From contig JAEEML010000050.1 of assembly GCA_016283195.1 (NCBI GenBank), forward strand, positions 1 to 31,650: a stretch of DNA of 31,650 nucleotides, written 5' to 3'. Positions 1 to 9,287 of the stretch are shown here, piece after piece. Under the pieces are notes generated by a model. It had not been told where the DNA came from and did no database searches. It worked only from the letters and a program-made list of their open reading frames with translations. Origin of the DNA: Deltaproteobacteria bacterium (GTDB lineage Bacteria > JAEEML01). Positions within the stretch are counted from its first letter, which is position 1. Each line of letters begins with the position of its first letter. A program made the position numbers and the translations under genes.

Positions 1-3000
1 GCTTAAAGCGCGGCAAGCACCATCAATGCAGGAGAGTTCATGCGGGCAATAAGAGCCGCCGTTTTCGCAAGAATCATCCCAAGAGCTCTCTTTACAAACG
101 CCGCCGATGCAAGTGAGGTCATGCGGGCAGTAAGAGCCGCCCTTTTCGCAAGCATTGTCACCATCTTTTAAAACACACTGTTTATCAAGGCAGGTGAGGC
201 TTTGCGGGCAGTAAGAGCCGCCGTTTTCGCAGAGCTCGTCATCGGCCGGGGTGAGGCAGACTCTATTGATGCAGCTTTCGCCGTGCGGGCAGTAAGAGCC
301 GCCATGTTCGCAGAGGTTATTGATATCATTTGTTGCGAGGCAAACTTTAAGCTGGCAGGCAAAGCCGTGCGGGCAATAAGTACCGCCGTTTTCGCAACGC
401 TCATTATCCGGCGGGTTAAAACAAGCGCCGTTGAGACAGGAAGCGCCGTGGGGGCAATAAGAGCCGGTGGCGCCGCACATCTCGGCTTTTTGCTCTTCTT
501 CGCACTGGCCGTTAACACAGGAGAGCTTATGTGGGCAGAGATATCCGCCTTGCCCGCAGCTTTCGCCGCTATTTTCCCGGCATTGATTTTGCCAGCAGGA
601 GTAGCCGTGTGGGCAATAAGAGCCGCCGTATTTACAGGCATCGTCATCGCTGATTTCCTGGCATTCGCCACTGGGTTTACAAGTCATGTCGTGTGGGCAA
701 TAAGAGCCGGTTAAGCCGCAGGCTTCATTAGCGGTATAATCAAGGCAGGCCGAAGAGAGAGTGCAGGCCATGCTGTGTGGGCAAAAGCCCTCGGCATCCG
801 CGCATTTGGGGAAAGTATCAAAAGAGCAGAGGCCGTTTAGTTCGTTATCACAAACAGCCGGGCGGTCGAGCCACTGGCAGGCGCCGTCCACACAAGCCAT
901 GCTGTGCGGGCAATATTTGCCGCCGTTTGCGCACATATCGCTATTTTTATTTAAACAGGCTTTATTAACGCAGCTCTCGCCGCTAAGGCACATAAAGCCG
1001 CTATTCTTTGAGCAGAGTTCACTGGCTGCCGGGTCGATACAAAAAGATTCAAAGCAGCTTTCGCGGTGCGGACAGCGGCCAAAGGGGTGAGCAGCGCTGC
1101 AACGCTCATTTTCTGGAATGGCGGCGCAGGTGCCGGCGGTAGTACATTCACCGTCGTGCGGGCAGTAGCCGCCACTGGCCGAGCAGGCCGGGGTTTTATT
1201 TTGGCAGCTACCCATAATGCAGGAGTAGCTGTTAACGCATTTGCCAAAGCCGTCGCTTCTTTGCCAGCAAGCTTCGCCGCCCGGGATACCCTGGCAAGAG
1301 CCCCCGATACAGGCCTGGCGCTCGGCGCAGTAAGTGCCAGAGCCGCTCCCGCACTTTTCATTAGCGGCTATTTCGCCGCAAGTGCCATTTGCTTTACAGG
1401 TGCGCCCTTTGTCCACCTCATTATCTTTCACCGCGCAGCTACCGTGTAATGTTTCTGCGTCACATTCCGGCTCTTCTGGGTCTTTAAAGCAAACGCCCTG
1501 GGCAGCGCAGACATAGCCGGAAGGACAGCGCCCCTCTTCCTCTATATTGGTGCCATACTGATTGGGACACATATCGGCGCCGGTGCAAATTTCTTTTCCG
1601 CTCACAGTGTGACAGGTGCCGGTGCCGGAACACTGGCCATCGCCGTCCGGGTCATAAGTGGCATCGCCTTGATTGCAGCGGAAAATACGGGCCACGGTGG
1701 AGCCGTAACCGGCGGCGAGTACGCCGTTTATGGTGCCGGCTTCTTTAATGGAAAAGACTAAAGTATCTTCGCTGCCATCAGAAATTTTGTTGCCGTTTTT
1801 ATATTTATCTTTAACAGTTACATTAAAGACAACATTCAAAGTGACAAAGGCCGGGTGGCTAAAGGGGCCCACGGTAATAGTGGTAATGCCGTTACTGGCC
1901 GTATTTATAGTATTTTGCGGCTGCGCCGAGAGGCCGATAACCTGAATGGAACCTTGTTCCACAGAGAGTCCGTCTGGGACATCAATAGTAATAACGGAGC
2001 CGGCCATGGGATCGGAGCGATTAATGGGGAAGAGGTGGCGGGCAGCAATAACCACTTTGGCTTTATCGAGGCGCGTAACGGCCGAGCCGGCGCTGTTTTG
2101 GGTAATAGAGAGAAGCGGCGGCTCCACGCTGGCCGAGATATTAGGAGTAGCCGGGAGCAAACTCGTGGTGTAATTTAGCCAGTTATCGTTGTGATTACTC
2201 ACCATCACGGCCACATTTTTATCGGCTATGACTTCGAGGTATGGACGCAAACTTGGTGTTTCATTAGCCTTATTAAGAGCGTTATAGCAATTGTTGCCCA
2301 TACGGAAATTGACAAAGCCATCTTTTTTAATGGTGTAACGGCGCAGCGTTTTATTATCGTCGGGAAATTCATTCTGGCAATCTGTGGGCATAGTGCCTTT
2401 AATATCGGTTGGCCTGATAGTCACCGTAGTATCATCATTCTCGGCAAAGATATAGAGATGGCTATAAGTACCTCCATTATTTGGAATATTGGTTCCATGG
2501 CCCGGCGGCGGCATGTAGGCCAAAAAGCGCACCTCTTTGGCAAATTCATCTTCAGTATTTTGCGCCGAAATGAAGCTGGCCATATCAGAAGTGCCAGCAG
2601 AACCAGTTTCCATCCAGTTGGCCTCGGTAAGAGCCACTTTTTTGCCAGCACTGGTTGTCAGGCGGAAGAGATGGTGCTTGGTCATGGCTTCGTTGGTTTC
2701 CGGATTACCTTTGCCAACGAGGTCAAGGCGTTCATTAGCCTGTAAAGTAACACAGGGGTTAGCGGCTGAGGCGCCATCCAGTATTCTTGGCACCCACTTT
2801 TGGGTACTTATATCAAAACCGGCCACACAAATTACATTATCATCATCAAAAGAGATAGCTCTAAGCTCGCGCTCGTTTACGCTGCCGTCGTTACCATAGG
2901 GAATACCAAAGTAAAAGAGACTACCAGAACTGGTTCCATTGGAAGAGGGAATCATACCACCACCATCGCGAGCCTTTTGGGTAGCATCAGCATGAACTTT

Positions 3001-4590
3001 TTGTAAAGCTCCGAATTGCACGGTTACCGGGTGAGTGGCTTCAAGATAATAACTGTGGCCCGGCTTTAAAAGGCCAATACCTTTATTTTGCCAGTTTGCC
3101 GGAGTGCTTTGCGCGGCAATGGTGCGGTTCCACACATTGAGGCTTTGGCCGGCATCGAGTTCAAAATGGTCAACTGTTTTGTTATCGGCAGTGAAGTTTA
3201 ATTTCCGGCGATTTTCCCAATCGGCTTCGGCAATAGCCGATTTACAAGTGTGTTTATTTTCACATAAACAGCCGGGGTTATTACTGGCACAAGTGCCTTC
3301 GTTTAAAGCTTCTTCATAAAGACCTATTTCATAAATAGTTAAAAATGTATCATCGCTATAGGCTACAACTTCAATATCGCGAGCGGTCATGGCATTACTG
3401 TTGCTGCTATTGGCTCCAGGAGTACCAAAAAGGTAAAAATTGTGGCCGATGGAGTTTTTGCCATCACTCACCGCGTAATCATGCTCATAATCGGAGCGGG
3501 AAGCAGTGGAAACAGTCACCGGAGAATCGGACTTTATTATAAAATAGTCACCGTCGCGTAAGGTATTTACCACCCCATTGCGCTCGTCATCATAGACATT
3601 TTTTAAGGCATTAGTGGTTAAAGCCGCTTCCAGAGCGCTTTTTTGGTCATCGTTAGGATCTAGTTCAGCAAATTTGGCACGTAAACTATTAGTATTTAAA
3701 GTACTTTGAGTGGCCAGAGTATTTAAATCTTTGCAGTCACCGCTGGTAATGCAGGGGTTACTGTCCAGCATCATTACGATAAAACTCTCACCCCGTTTCA
3801 GCTTTACATTAAAGAAGCTGTCGTCGATGTCCGGCGGGCGGCTGATGGTAAAAGAAATATTGCTGCCGTTTGTACCGCTGACATTCATGGTGGCTTCTTT
3901 AACGGATTTACTGTTGGTACTCTCGGCCACATTGCTGACAGTATATACTTTGTTATTATCGTTACCGAGGATTAATATGGCGCGTCCGCTGTCATCAGCT
4001 TTAAAAATGGCATTATTGGCAGTAATATTTTTACCGTCTATAGTAGCTTTTTGATTACGAACTATATGGCCGGCTCGCGCTTCCACCCAGGTTAAACCGC
4101 TGGCATTAGCGAGCGTCCCGGCTTCAATTTTATTTAATGTCACCGAGGTGGCAGAGTTGTATTTTCTAATAATAAAAACGCCGTTATTGCCACTCTGTGA
4201 GGATCCGCGAATCACGATATAGTGGCCGACATCGTTAGTGGTAAAGGTAGCGCTGGCCGCAGTAAAGGTGCAAATATTACCCGAGCAGGAAGTGAAGTTG
4301 CCATCAGTGCCTTTTTGCATGAGGCCATAGGGATCGCAATTGGAAGTAGTGCAGTAATCGGCCGGCATATCCCAAATATTGACCGTGGTTTCACCGTTTG
4401 TGCCAGGCCCTTTACCGGTGGCGGTGATAACCAGCATGGAATAGCGTTTGTTATCATCATTATTGGGCGGCACATAAGTCGTAAACCTGGTGGAAGACTC
4501 GCCAATGGCTCTGGCCGGTGAGGCAGCAAAAAGTGGCAGTAAAGCAGCTAATACGGCAAACTTTAAACATAAATTATGAATACGCGGCAT
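1..4590 (-). CDS. Secreted cysteine-rich repeat protein with IgGFc-binding-like N-terminal region (partial, 3' end outside window)
   Basis: I read this frame codon by codon from the ATG at 4590 to base 1 and found no stop, so at least 1530 codons are open and the C-terminus lies outside the window. AAGGAGG sits 5 nt before the ATG. Residues 1-28 form a signal peptide ending SPARA, so the product is exported. Residues about 29-960 are a low-cysteine region with recurring phrases such as DSPVTVS (about 357), THPVTVQFG (about 521) and DKNVAVMVS (about 793), which resemble the IgGFc-binding N-terminal family of myxobacterial surface proteins. From about residue 970 the protein becomes a cysteine-rich array; at least 13 units carry the core CPH-x3-C, commonly GGSYCPHxxxC, each about 30 residues long. 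The domain name is an inference from pattern memory; export, length and repeats are seen directly. The role is probably surface structure or adhesion. Confidence 0.85.
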   Translation of the reverse strand, partial: MPRIHNLCLKFAVLAALLPLFAASPARAIGESSTRFTTYVPPNNDDNKRYSMLVITATGKGPGTNGETTVNIWDMPADYCTTSNCDPYGLMQKGTDGNFTSCSGNICTFTAASATFTTNDVGHYIVIRGSSQSGNNGVFIIRKYNSATSVTLNKIEAGTLANASGLTWVEARAGHIVRNQKATIDGKNITANNAIFKADDSGRAILILGNDNNKVYTVSNVAESTNSKSVKEATMNVSGTNGSNISFTISRPPDIDDSFFNVKLKRGESFIVMMLDSNPCITSGDCKDLNTLATQSTLNTNSLRAKFAELDPNDDQKSALEAALTTNALKNVYDDERNGVVNTLRDGDYFIIKSDSPVTVSTASRSDYEHDYAVSDGKNSIGHNFYLFGTPGANSSNSNAMTARDIEVVAYSDDTFLTIYEIGLYEEALNEGTCASNNPGCLCENKHTCKSAIAEADWENRRKLNFTADNKTVDHFELDAGQSLNVWNRTIAAQSTPANWQNKGIGLLKPGHSYYLEATHPVTVQFGALQKVHADATQKARDGGGMIPSSNGTSSGSLFYFGIPYGNDGSVNERELRAISFDDDNVICVAGFDISTQKWVPRILDGASAANPCVTLQANERLDLVGKGNPETNEAMTKHHLFRLTTSAGKKVALTEANWMETGSAGTSDMASFISAQNTEDEFAKEVRFLAYMPPPGHGTNIPNNGGTYSHLYIFAENDDTTVTIRPTDIKGTMPTDCQNEFPDDNKTLRRYTIKKDGFVNFRMGNNCYNALNKANETPSLRPYLEVIADKNVAVMVSNHNDNWLNYTTSLLPATPNISASVEPPLLSITQNSAGSAVTRLDKAKVVIAARHLFPINRSDPMAGSVITIDVPDGLSVEQGSIQVIGLSAQPQNTINTASNGITTITVGPFSHPAFVTLNVVFNVTVKDKYKNGNKISDGSEDTLVFSIKEAGTINGVLAAGYGSTVARIFRCNQGDATYDPDGDGQCSGTGTCHTVSGKEICTGADMCPNQYGTNIEEEGRCPSGYVCAAQGVCFKDPEEPECDAETLHGSCAVKDNEVDKGRTCKANGTCGEIAANEKCGSGSGTYCAERQACIGGSCQGIPGGEACWQRSDGFGKCVNSYSCIMGSCQNKTPACSASGGYCPHDGECTTAGTCAAIPENERCSAAHPFGRCPHRESCFESFCIDPAASELCSKNSGFMCLSGESCVNKACLNKNSDMCANGGKYCPHSMACVDGACQWLDRPAVCDNELNGLCSFDTFPKCADAEGFCPHSMACTLSSACLDYTANEACGLTGSYCPHDMTCKPSGECQEISDDDACKYGGSYCPHGYSCWQNQCRENSGESCGQGGYLCPHKLSCVNGQCEEEQKAEMCGATGSYCPHGASCLNGACFNPPDNERCENGGTYCPHGFACQLKVCLATNDINNLCEHGGSYCPHGESCINRVCLTPADDELCENGGSYCPQSLTCLDKQCVLKDGDNACEKGGSYCPHDLTCIGGVCKESSWDDSCENGGSYCPHELSCIDGACRALS

Positions 4591-4625
4591 GTGTGCCTCC
4601 TTGCTGCCGGAAAAGCAGCCTTTTT

Positions 4626-4631
4626 ATTATA
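4626..4631 (-). promoter_or_regulatory. Probable -10 box of the giant cysteine-rich gene
   Basis: On the minus strand this is a perfect TATAAT, 35 nt before the ATG at 4590 and just upstream of the AAGGAGG ribosome site. No good -35 box lies 16-18 bp upstream (TAGCAC is the best at 17 bp), so the promoter may need an activator. It is shared intergenic space with the divergent trmFO gene. Confidence 0.35.
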
Positions 4632-4708
4632 TCATTACAGAGCGCCAAGTGCTAGTGTGGAGACGCGATATTATCGCCTCTTTGATTCCATATAATGGGC
4701 GAGAGCTT

Positions 4709-6064
4709 ATGAAAATTGGTGAAACGATGGAAAAAATAGTGGTAGTCGGCGGCGGATTAGCCGGTTCGGAAGCGGCGGCCATTTTGCTTAGAGCCGGCTA
4801 TGAAGTAACAATGATTGAGCAAAAGCCGGTGCATTTTAGCGGCGCTCACAAATTACCGGGGCTGGCCGAACTGGTGTGCTCAAACTCTCTAAGATCGGAT
4901 CGCGCGGCCAATGCCGTGGGGCTTTTAAAGGAGGAGCTGGAAAAACTGGGCTCGCTTTTAATGCGGGCAGCTAGGGCAACCGCTGTGCCGGCCGGCAGAG
5001 CTTTGGCGGTTGATCGCCATGCTTTTTCGGCAATGGTTACCGAAACGCTCCTAAAGCAGCCGAATTTTCATTTGGAGCGCCGCGAGGTAACGAATCTGCC
5101 TGAGGGGCCGGAGCCGGTTATTATTGCTACCGGCCCCCTTACTTCCGAGCCGCTTTTAAAAGCTATAGCCAAAGTTACCGGCGAAGAAGCTCTCTCTTTT
5201 TATGACGCTCTGGCGCCGATTGTTGATAATTCTTCGATAGATATGAGCAAATGCTTCCTTTTGAGTCGCTACGACGAGGGGGCTGATTATCTCAATTTTC
5301 CCATGAATAAAGAGGAGTTTTTGCACTTTTATGAGGTGCTTACCACGGCCGAAGTAGTGCCGCTCGCCCACGGTGACGGTCAGTTCTTTGAAGGCTGCCT
5401 GCCTATTGAAGAGATAGCGCGGCGCAGTATGCACGCTCTCCGCTTTGGCCCCTTAAAACCGGTGGGGCTGGAAGCCGGGCCTGACGGGCGGCGCCCTTAT
5501 GCCGTTTTGCAGCTGCGGCGCGAAGATAAAGCCGGGCAGAGCTGGAATATTGTTGGCTTTCAAACCCGCCTCAAGCAGCCGGAGCAAAAACGGGTTCTCG
5601 CCGCCGTACCCGGTTTGGAAAATGCCAAAATTCTGCGCTATGGAGCTATTCACCAAAATGCTTTTGTGGCTGCTCCTTTGGTTTTGGATAACACCATGGG
5701 CCTTATTAAAGCCCCTTGGATTCATATTGCCGGCCAGCTTTCCGGGGTGGAAGGTTATGTGGAAAGTATGGCCCACGGCCTTTTGACAGCTCTTCTGGTT
5801 ATTATTGCGCAGCGCGGACTTAATGTGCCGCCGCCGCCGCCAACTACCGCTCTTGGCGCTCTATTTAGTCATGTTACCGGCGCGGTGCGTCTTTCTAAAA
5901 AAATATATGAGCCGCATAATGTCCACTGGGGGCTTTTTCCGCCGCTAGAAGAGGCGTGCAATAAGGCTCAGCGCGGCGAAAAACGCTATGAACGCGGAGC
6001 TACCGATTTTGCCGCCTGGCAAAAACTGCTCAGCGAAAAGCTAAATTTAAGCGTTCTTGAATAA
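4709..6064 (+). CDS. trmFO: Methylenetetrahydrofolate-tRNA (uracil-5-)-methyltransferase TrmFO
   Basis: TrmFO methylates U54 in the T-loop of tRNA in the cytoplasm, using 5,10-methylenetetrahydrofolate as carbon donor and FAD as reductant. The N-terminus has the FAD-binding Rossmann motif VVVGGGLAGSEAA, followed by the family signature ELVCSNSLR (Cys57 in this numbering), NAVGLLKEEL, and the second conserved cysteine in FEGCLPIEE (Cys230). These correspond to the two catalytic cysteines known from Bacillus TrmFO. The length of 451 residues fits the family (about 435-470). The frame is open upstream to 4589, but similarity begins only at 4709 or 4727. ATG 4709 is preceded by GAGAG at 5 nt; ATG 4727 has no clear ribosome site but would start right at the Rossmann strand. 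It is divergent from the giant cysteine-rich gene. Identity is very secure; the exact start is not. Confidence 0.95.
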   Translation: MKIGETMEKIVVVGGGLAGSEAAAILLRAGYEVTMIEQKPVHFSGAHKLPGLAELVCSNSLRSDRAANAVGLLKEELEKLGSLLMRAARATAVPAGRALAVDRHAFSAMVTETLLKQPNFHLERREVTNLPEGPEPVIIATGPLTSEPLLKAIAKVTGEEALSFYDALAPIVDNSSIDMSKCFLLSRYDEGADYLNFPMNKEEFLHFYEVLTTAEVVPLAHGDGQFFEGCLPIEEIARRSMHALRFGPLKPVGLEAGPDGRRPYAVLQLRREDKAGQSWNIVGFQTRLKQPEQKRVLAAVPGLENAKILRYGAIHQNAFVAAPLVLDNTMGLIKAPWIHIAGQLSGVEGYVESMAHGLLTALLVIIAQRGLNVPPPPPTTALGALFSHVTGAVRLSKKIYEPHNVHWGLFPPLEEACNKAQRGEKRYERGATDFAAWQKLLSEKLNLSVLE

Positions 6065-6081
6065 TTCTTGTAGAAATATTG

Positions 6082-6109
6082 TTGACATAGATGGTGAGAG
6101 CTGCATTAT
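6082..6109 (+). promoter_or_regulatory. Sigma70-type promoter for the 172-residue hypothetical gene
   Basis: A perfect TTGACA at 6082-6087 is followed after 16 bp by CATTAT at 6104-6109 (4 of 6 consensus). The start codon is about 50 bp downstream, which leaves a short leader containing AAGGGAG and GGGGG. It lies just after the trmFO stop, so the next gene probably has its own promoter. Confidence 0.55.
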
Positions 6110-6159
6110 TATCGGCTACATGGCTACCTAATTGAACTTGGGTAAGGGAGTAGGGGGTT

Positions 6160-6678
6160 ATGTCGTTTTCATTAGAAATCAGGGTGAAAAAAGATGATGA
6201 GATTTTGGCGCTTAGCGATTATCAAAAAGTAGCTAGTGCCGATGAGTTACTTGAGGCCGAGGGCTTTATTGTGCCGCTATTAAACGGTGAAGCTCTGCTT
6301 GATACCGATAGCGGCGAGTTTGAGGCCGATCCGCTTATCGGCCTTATAAATAACTGGATGCAAAAAATGCCTTGGCTTATTGGCGGCGACGAAGAGTGCG
6401 TTCCGTTGCGCAACAGCCCGTTTTGTTACGGTTTTGAGCCGGCCGGCGGCGCGGTGCGCTTTTATTTTTACGAGGGCACCGAAGGCGATGTGGAAAATCT
6501 TATTTTAGAGCCAGTTTCAGTCTCTTTGGCTGATCTTTGCAATGCCTCCCTTAATATGGCCAGTGCCATTGTCGATGCTACTGCCGATTCAGCCGGAGAG
6601 CCGGAGGAACTTAGCGAATTAAACGCTATTTTAAGCGAATTCAAAGAAGCCTGGGAACGCAAAAAACGCGAAAGATAA
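6160..6678 (+). CDS. Hypothetical acidic cytoplasmic protein, 172 residues
   Basis: I do not recognise a family. The protein has no signal peptide or membrane segment and is acidic. It mixes a beta-rich first half, with Trp and Gly around residues 66-110 (NNWMQKMPWLIGG, then GGAVRFYFYEG), with a helical C-terminal tail rich in Glu and Lys that ends in ERKKRER. The start at 6160 is supported by the G-rich site just upstream and by a good promoter at 6082-6109. It is followed after about 80 bp by another unrecognised gene on the same strand, so the two may form a pair. The fold order, a compact sheet region then helices, would suit a small binding or immunity-type protein, but nothing in the sequence shows function. 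Confidence 0.7.
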   Translation: MSFSLEIRVKKDDEILALSDYQKVASADELLEAEGFIVPLLNGEALLDTDSGEFEADPLIGLINNWMQKMPWLIGGDEECVPLRNSPFCYGFEPAGGAVRFYFYEGTEGDVENLILEPVSVSLADLCNASLNMASAIVDATADSAGEPEELSELNAILSEFKEAWERKKRER

Positions 6679-6760
6679 CAGCTGGTTGCTGCCTTTTTGC
6701 AAACGTGTGACAATTCTTTGCAACTAACCTAATAAATTTTTACCTGGCCTGGTGGTAGCT

Positions 6761-7792
6761 ATGTCAGCGGAATTTTCCCAATATGCTTTACATTCTGTTC
6801 CGGACTCTTTAAGCCTCCAATATCAATTGAAAAAAGAGGAGCCAGGCGGAGCTATTGTCGCCCAGGATAAATATGCCGGTAATAAAGAGGTGCTTATAGA
6901 GGCCTGGTCTTTGAGTAGCCGGCCGGATGTCCTGGCGATGATGGATTTTCAAAGCGCCATCTATGATTTAAAATTTAATCCTCTCCCCGGTGAGCCGGCT
7001 ATTGTGGAAATCAAAGATGATAGTTTTGCCCAGCCGCCGTTACTTTATACTATCCAAGAATATCATAGTGCTGAGCCGGCACTACGTAATGAGAGACTTA
7101 AGGCTCTTTTAGCGCAGCATTTGGGTCAGTGGCTGAGCGGAAAAGCGGCTGCTGAACCGCTCTCTGCCGCTTTGGCGACTGATATACCCGAAAGAGAGCC
7201 GCTTACTCTAAGCGCTTCTCTTGAACAAAATAGCGAGATATTGCCGGCTGTTACCTCGGCCGAGGAAACACCCAAGGATGATTGGCCGGCGGGGGAACCG
7301 GCCGCAGAAGAGCGGCCCTTGGCTGAGCGGGCCAAAGCGGCAGCCGATGCGCCCATGGTGGCGGTGATGGCCCGCCTGATGGCCGAAGCCAAAGAGGCGC
7401 TTAATGCCCCAAAAAAATCTGTGACTACTGGCCCTGATACGGAAGTTCCGGTCGAAATGTCGGCAGAAAAGCTAATGGAATTGCAGGATTTGGCCACCTC
7501 TTTTACCATTTGGGCCAACAATGTGGCTTCTGCCGAGGCAGCTGCCTGGGAAAAGCGTTTTAATGAGGCGCCATCATTTAATGAGCGGGCTGCTGTTTTG
7601 GAGGAGTGGAACGAGCGGCACTTAGAGAAGTTGGCTCAAGCAGAGGCCGCCGCGGAAGAGCGGGCCAATAGATACTCTAAGTATAGTCGTTATGGAAAAG
7701 GCGATAAAAGTTCACCGCTGGTTGGCATTATCGTAGGAGCTATCTGGCTTACTATGATGTTTATTCAATTATATATAGAAAAGTGTCATTGA
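6761..7792 (+). CDS. Hypothetical tail-anchored protein, 343 residues
   Basis: No family is recognised. Three parts are visible: an N-terminal globular region of about 125 residues with several aromatic positions; a long Ala/Glu-rich middle segment (about residues 130-290) that looks like linker or coiled coil; and a C-terminal hydrophobic stretch (SPLVGIIVGAIWLTMMFIQL) that would span the membrane once and leave only a few residues outside. There is no N-terminal signal, so the body should be cytoplasmic. GTG 6752 is an alternative start, but ATG 6761 is preferred because TGGTGG lies 6 nt upstream. It follows the 172-residue gene in the same direction and precedes the oxidoreductase-glgP cluster by about 60 bp, so co-transcription is possible. 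Confidence 0.7.
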   Translation: MSAEFSQYALHSVPDSLSLQYQLKKEEPGGAIVAQDKYAGNKEVLIEAWSLSSRPDVLAMMDFQSAIYDLKFNPLPGEPAIVEIKDDSFAQPPLLYTIQEYHSAEPALRNERLKALLAQHLGQWLSGKAAAEPLSAALATDIPEREPLTLSASLEQNSEILPAVTSAEETPKDDWPAGEPAAEERPLAERAKAAADAPMVAVMARLMAEAKEALNAPKKSVTTGPDTEVPVEMSAEKLMELQDLATSFTIWANNVASAEAAAWEKRFNEAPSFNERAAVLEEWNERHLEKLAQAEAAAEERANRYSKYSRYGKGDKSSPLVGIIVGAIWLTMMFIQLYIEKCH

Positions 7793-7852
7793 TTATATTA
7801 TATAGCTTCGGGTTTTTTAGCTGGCCACATATTCTGCTGGCGAGAATTTTTT

Positions 7853-9286
7853 ATGACGCAACATTATCAAATAGCTGTTATCGGTACCCAGGTGGCCGGA
7901 CTTTTGGCCGCCATAAAGCTGGCACTGGCCGGGCAGCGGGTTTTGGTAATCGATGATACGGCCGAGCCGGCCGGGACGATGCTCTCCGGCTATTGGTGTG
8001 AAGATGATTCGGCTTTTGCTGCTTTACCGAATGAGGCGGAATTAAAGCAGTTTTTTCGCACTCTATCTATAAATAACAGCGACGAAAAATCCGTTTTATG
8101 GCAACTTTTATTGCCGGAACGGCGTCTTGATATAGGTAAAGATTACATTGCCGAATTGCAGCGCGGTTTTGGGCCGGAAGAGGCCAAAACTATAGATGAA
8201 GAGGCTCTCTTTTTAAAAGAGCAGGCACCTATAGTAATAAAGACTCTTTTTCACGGAGAAAAGACTCTCTTCCCCAAAGGCCTGGTGGCAAGTTTGAAAT
8301 ATGGCTTTAAAAATAAGGAATTAGCTGCTTTGCCCCAGCTTAAACAGCGTGCGGAAATACCGCCTGAGTACGAGCTTTTAAAGCGCTTTTTGTTGGCTAA
8401 AAACAGCGGCGTGGCCGTTTGCGCTGCGGAGAATTTTCCTTTGGGCAGCATTTTGCCCCTCTCCTGGCCACTTTTTCCGGAAAATCACTATTCTTTTAAA
8501 GATGGGCGCTCTTTGCGCCAGGCTCTCTTAGAACATTTTAAAGAAGTGGGCGGAGAAATAAAAAAAGCTAAAGTAAAAGCTGTAAATAACAAAGGGCGTC
8601 TTTTGACTTCGCTGGTCTTTGACGGCAAAAATGAGGAGCTCTCCTTTGAGGTCGCCATTTTGGCCGCTCATGGCCACGATATGCATCGCTTTTTGGCCGG
8701 CACGGGAGGGCAAAAGAAATTAGCTAAAGAAGAGGCGCTTAAAAATCCCTCTTTTGCTCTATATAGGCGCCACTATTTGCTAAAAAACAGTGTGCGGCCG
8801 GAAGGCATGGCCGAGCGCGCAATATATTATTTTAGTACTCCGGAGGCGGCTATGGCTTTGCCTTTTATGGCCATAGAGCTGCGTCACCCGGCCAAGATTT
8901 TAAAGGATGAGCCGTTTTCTCTGGCGGCTCCCGATGAAAATGTACTTTTAATAACGGCTACTTTACTTACGACTTATGAGCTTTCTATGGGCGAGGAAGC
9001 GGTTTTAAGGCTGGATAAAGCAATTTTTCATGCCCTAGAAGAAACCATTCCATTTTTGAGTGATTTTTTGATAGATAGGGAAACCGGTGACCCACGGGTG
9101 CACTTTGCCCCTCGTTTTAGTATGGCGGGGGAGCTTAAAAGCGCGCTGGTCGGTTTACCTGTCGATACCCCTTTTCTCAATGCTTTTCGGGCCCAAAAGA
9201 GCGTTTTGCCCACGCTGGGAATTGAAGGGGAATGGCAATGCGCAAACATAGTAGTGTCGCGCGCACTACAATATTTCCGGAGGTAA
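7853..9286 (+). CDS. FAD-dependent oxidoreductase, phytoene desaturase/amine oxidase-like
   Basis: The 477-residue protein starts with a dinucleotide-binding beta-alpha-beta unit (IAVIGTQVAGLLAAIKLAL), then an acidic strand end (VLVIDD). At the C-terminus LPTLGIEGEW is followed by a helix (ANIVVSRALQYF), the arrangement that closes the FAD site in phytoene dehydrogenase-like and amine-oxidase-like flavoproteins. The first motif lacks the usual middle glycine (GTQVAG instead of GxGxxG), so cofactor binding may be altered. Residues 215-260 (FKDGRSLRQALLEHFKEVGGEI) match the region that orients substrate and builds a second strand in this superfamily. The substrate is unknown. The stop codon is one base before the glgP start and the glgP ribosome site lies in the last codons, so the two genes are translationally linked. 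Cytoplasmic; no membrane segments. Confidence 0.75.
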   Translation: MTQHYQIAVIGTQVAGLLAAIKLALAGQRVLVIDDTAEPAGTMLSGYWCEDDSAFAALPNEAELKQFFRTLSINNSDEKSVLWQLLLPERRLDIGKDYIAELQRGFGPEEAKTIDEEALFLKEQAPIVIKTLFHGEKTLFPKGLVASLKYGFKNKELAALPQLKQRAEIPPEYELLKRFLLAKNSGVAVCAAENFPLGSILPLSWPLFPENHYSFKDGRSLRQALLEHFKEVGGEIKKAKVKAVNNKGRLLTSLVFDGKNEELSFEVAILAAHGHDMHRFLAGTGGQKKLAKEEALKNPSFALYRRHYLLKNSVRPEGMAERAIYYFSTPEAAMALPFMAIELRHPAKILKDEPFSLAAPDENVLLITATLLTTYELSMGEEAVLRLDKAIFHALEETIPFLSDFLIDRETGDPRVHFAPRFSMAGELKSALVGLPVDTPFLNAFRAQKSVLPTLGIEGEWQCANIVVSRALQYFRR

Positions 9287-9287
9287 T

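Noticed and set aside
202-1449. Long plus-strand open frames opposite the giant cysteine-rich gene
   Set aside because: They arise from the repeats of the minus-strand gene read backwards, are Ala/Arg-rich and have no ribosome sites; the minus frame is continuous with a signal peptide and ribosome site.
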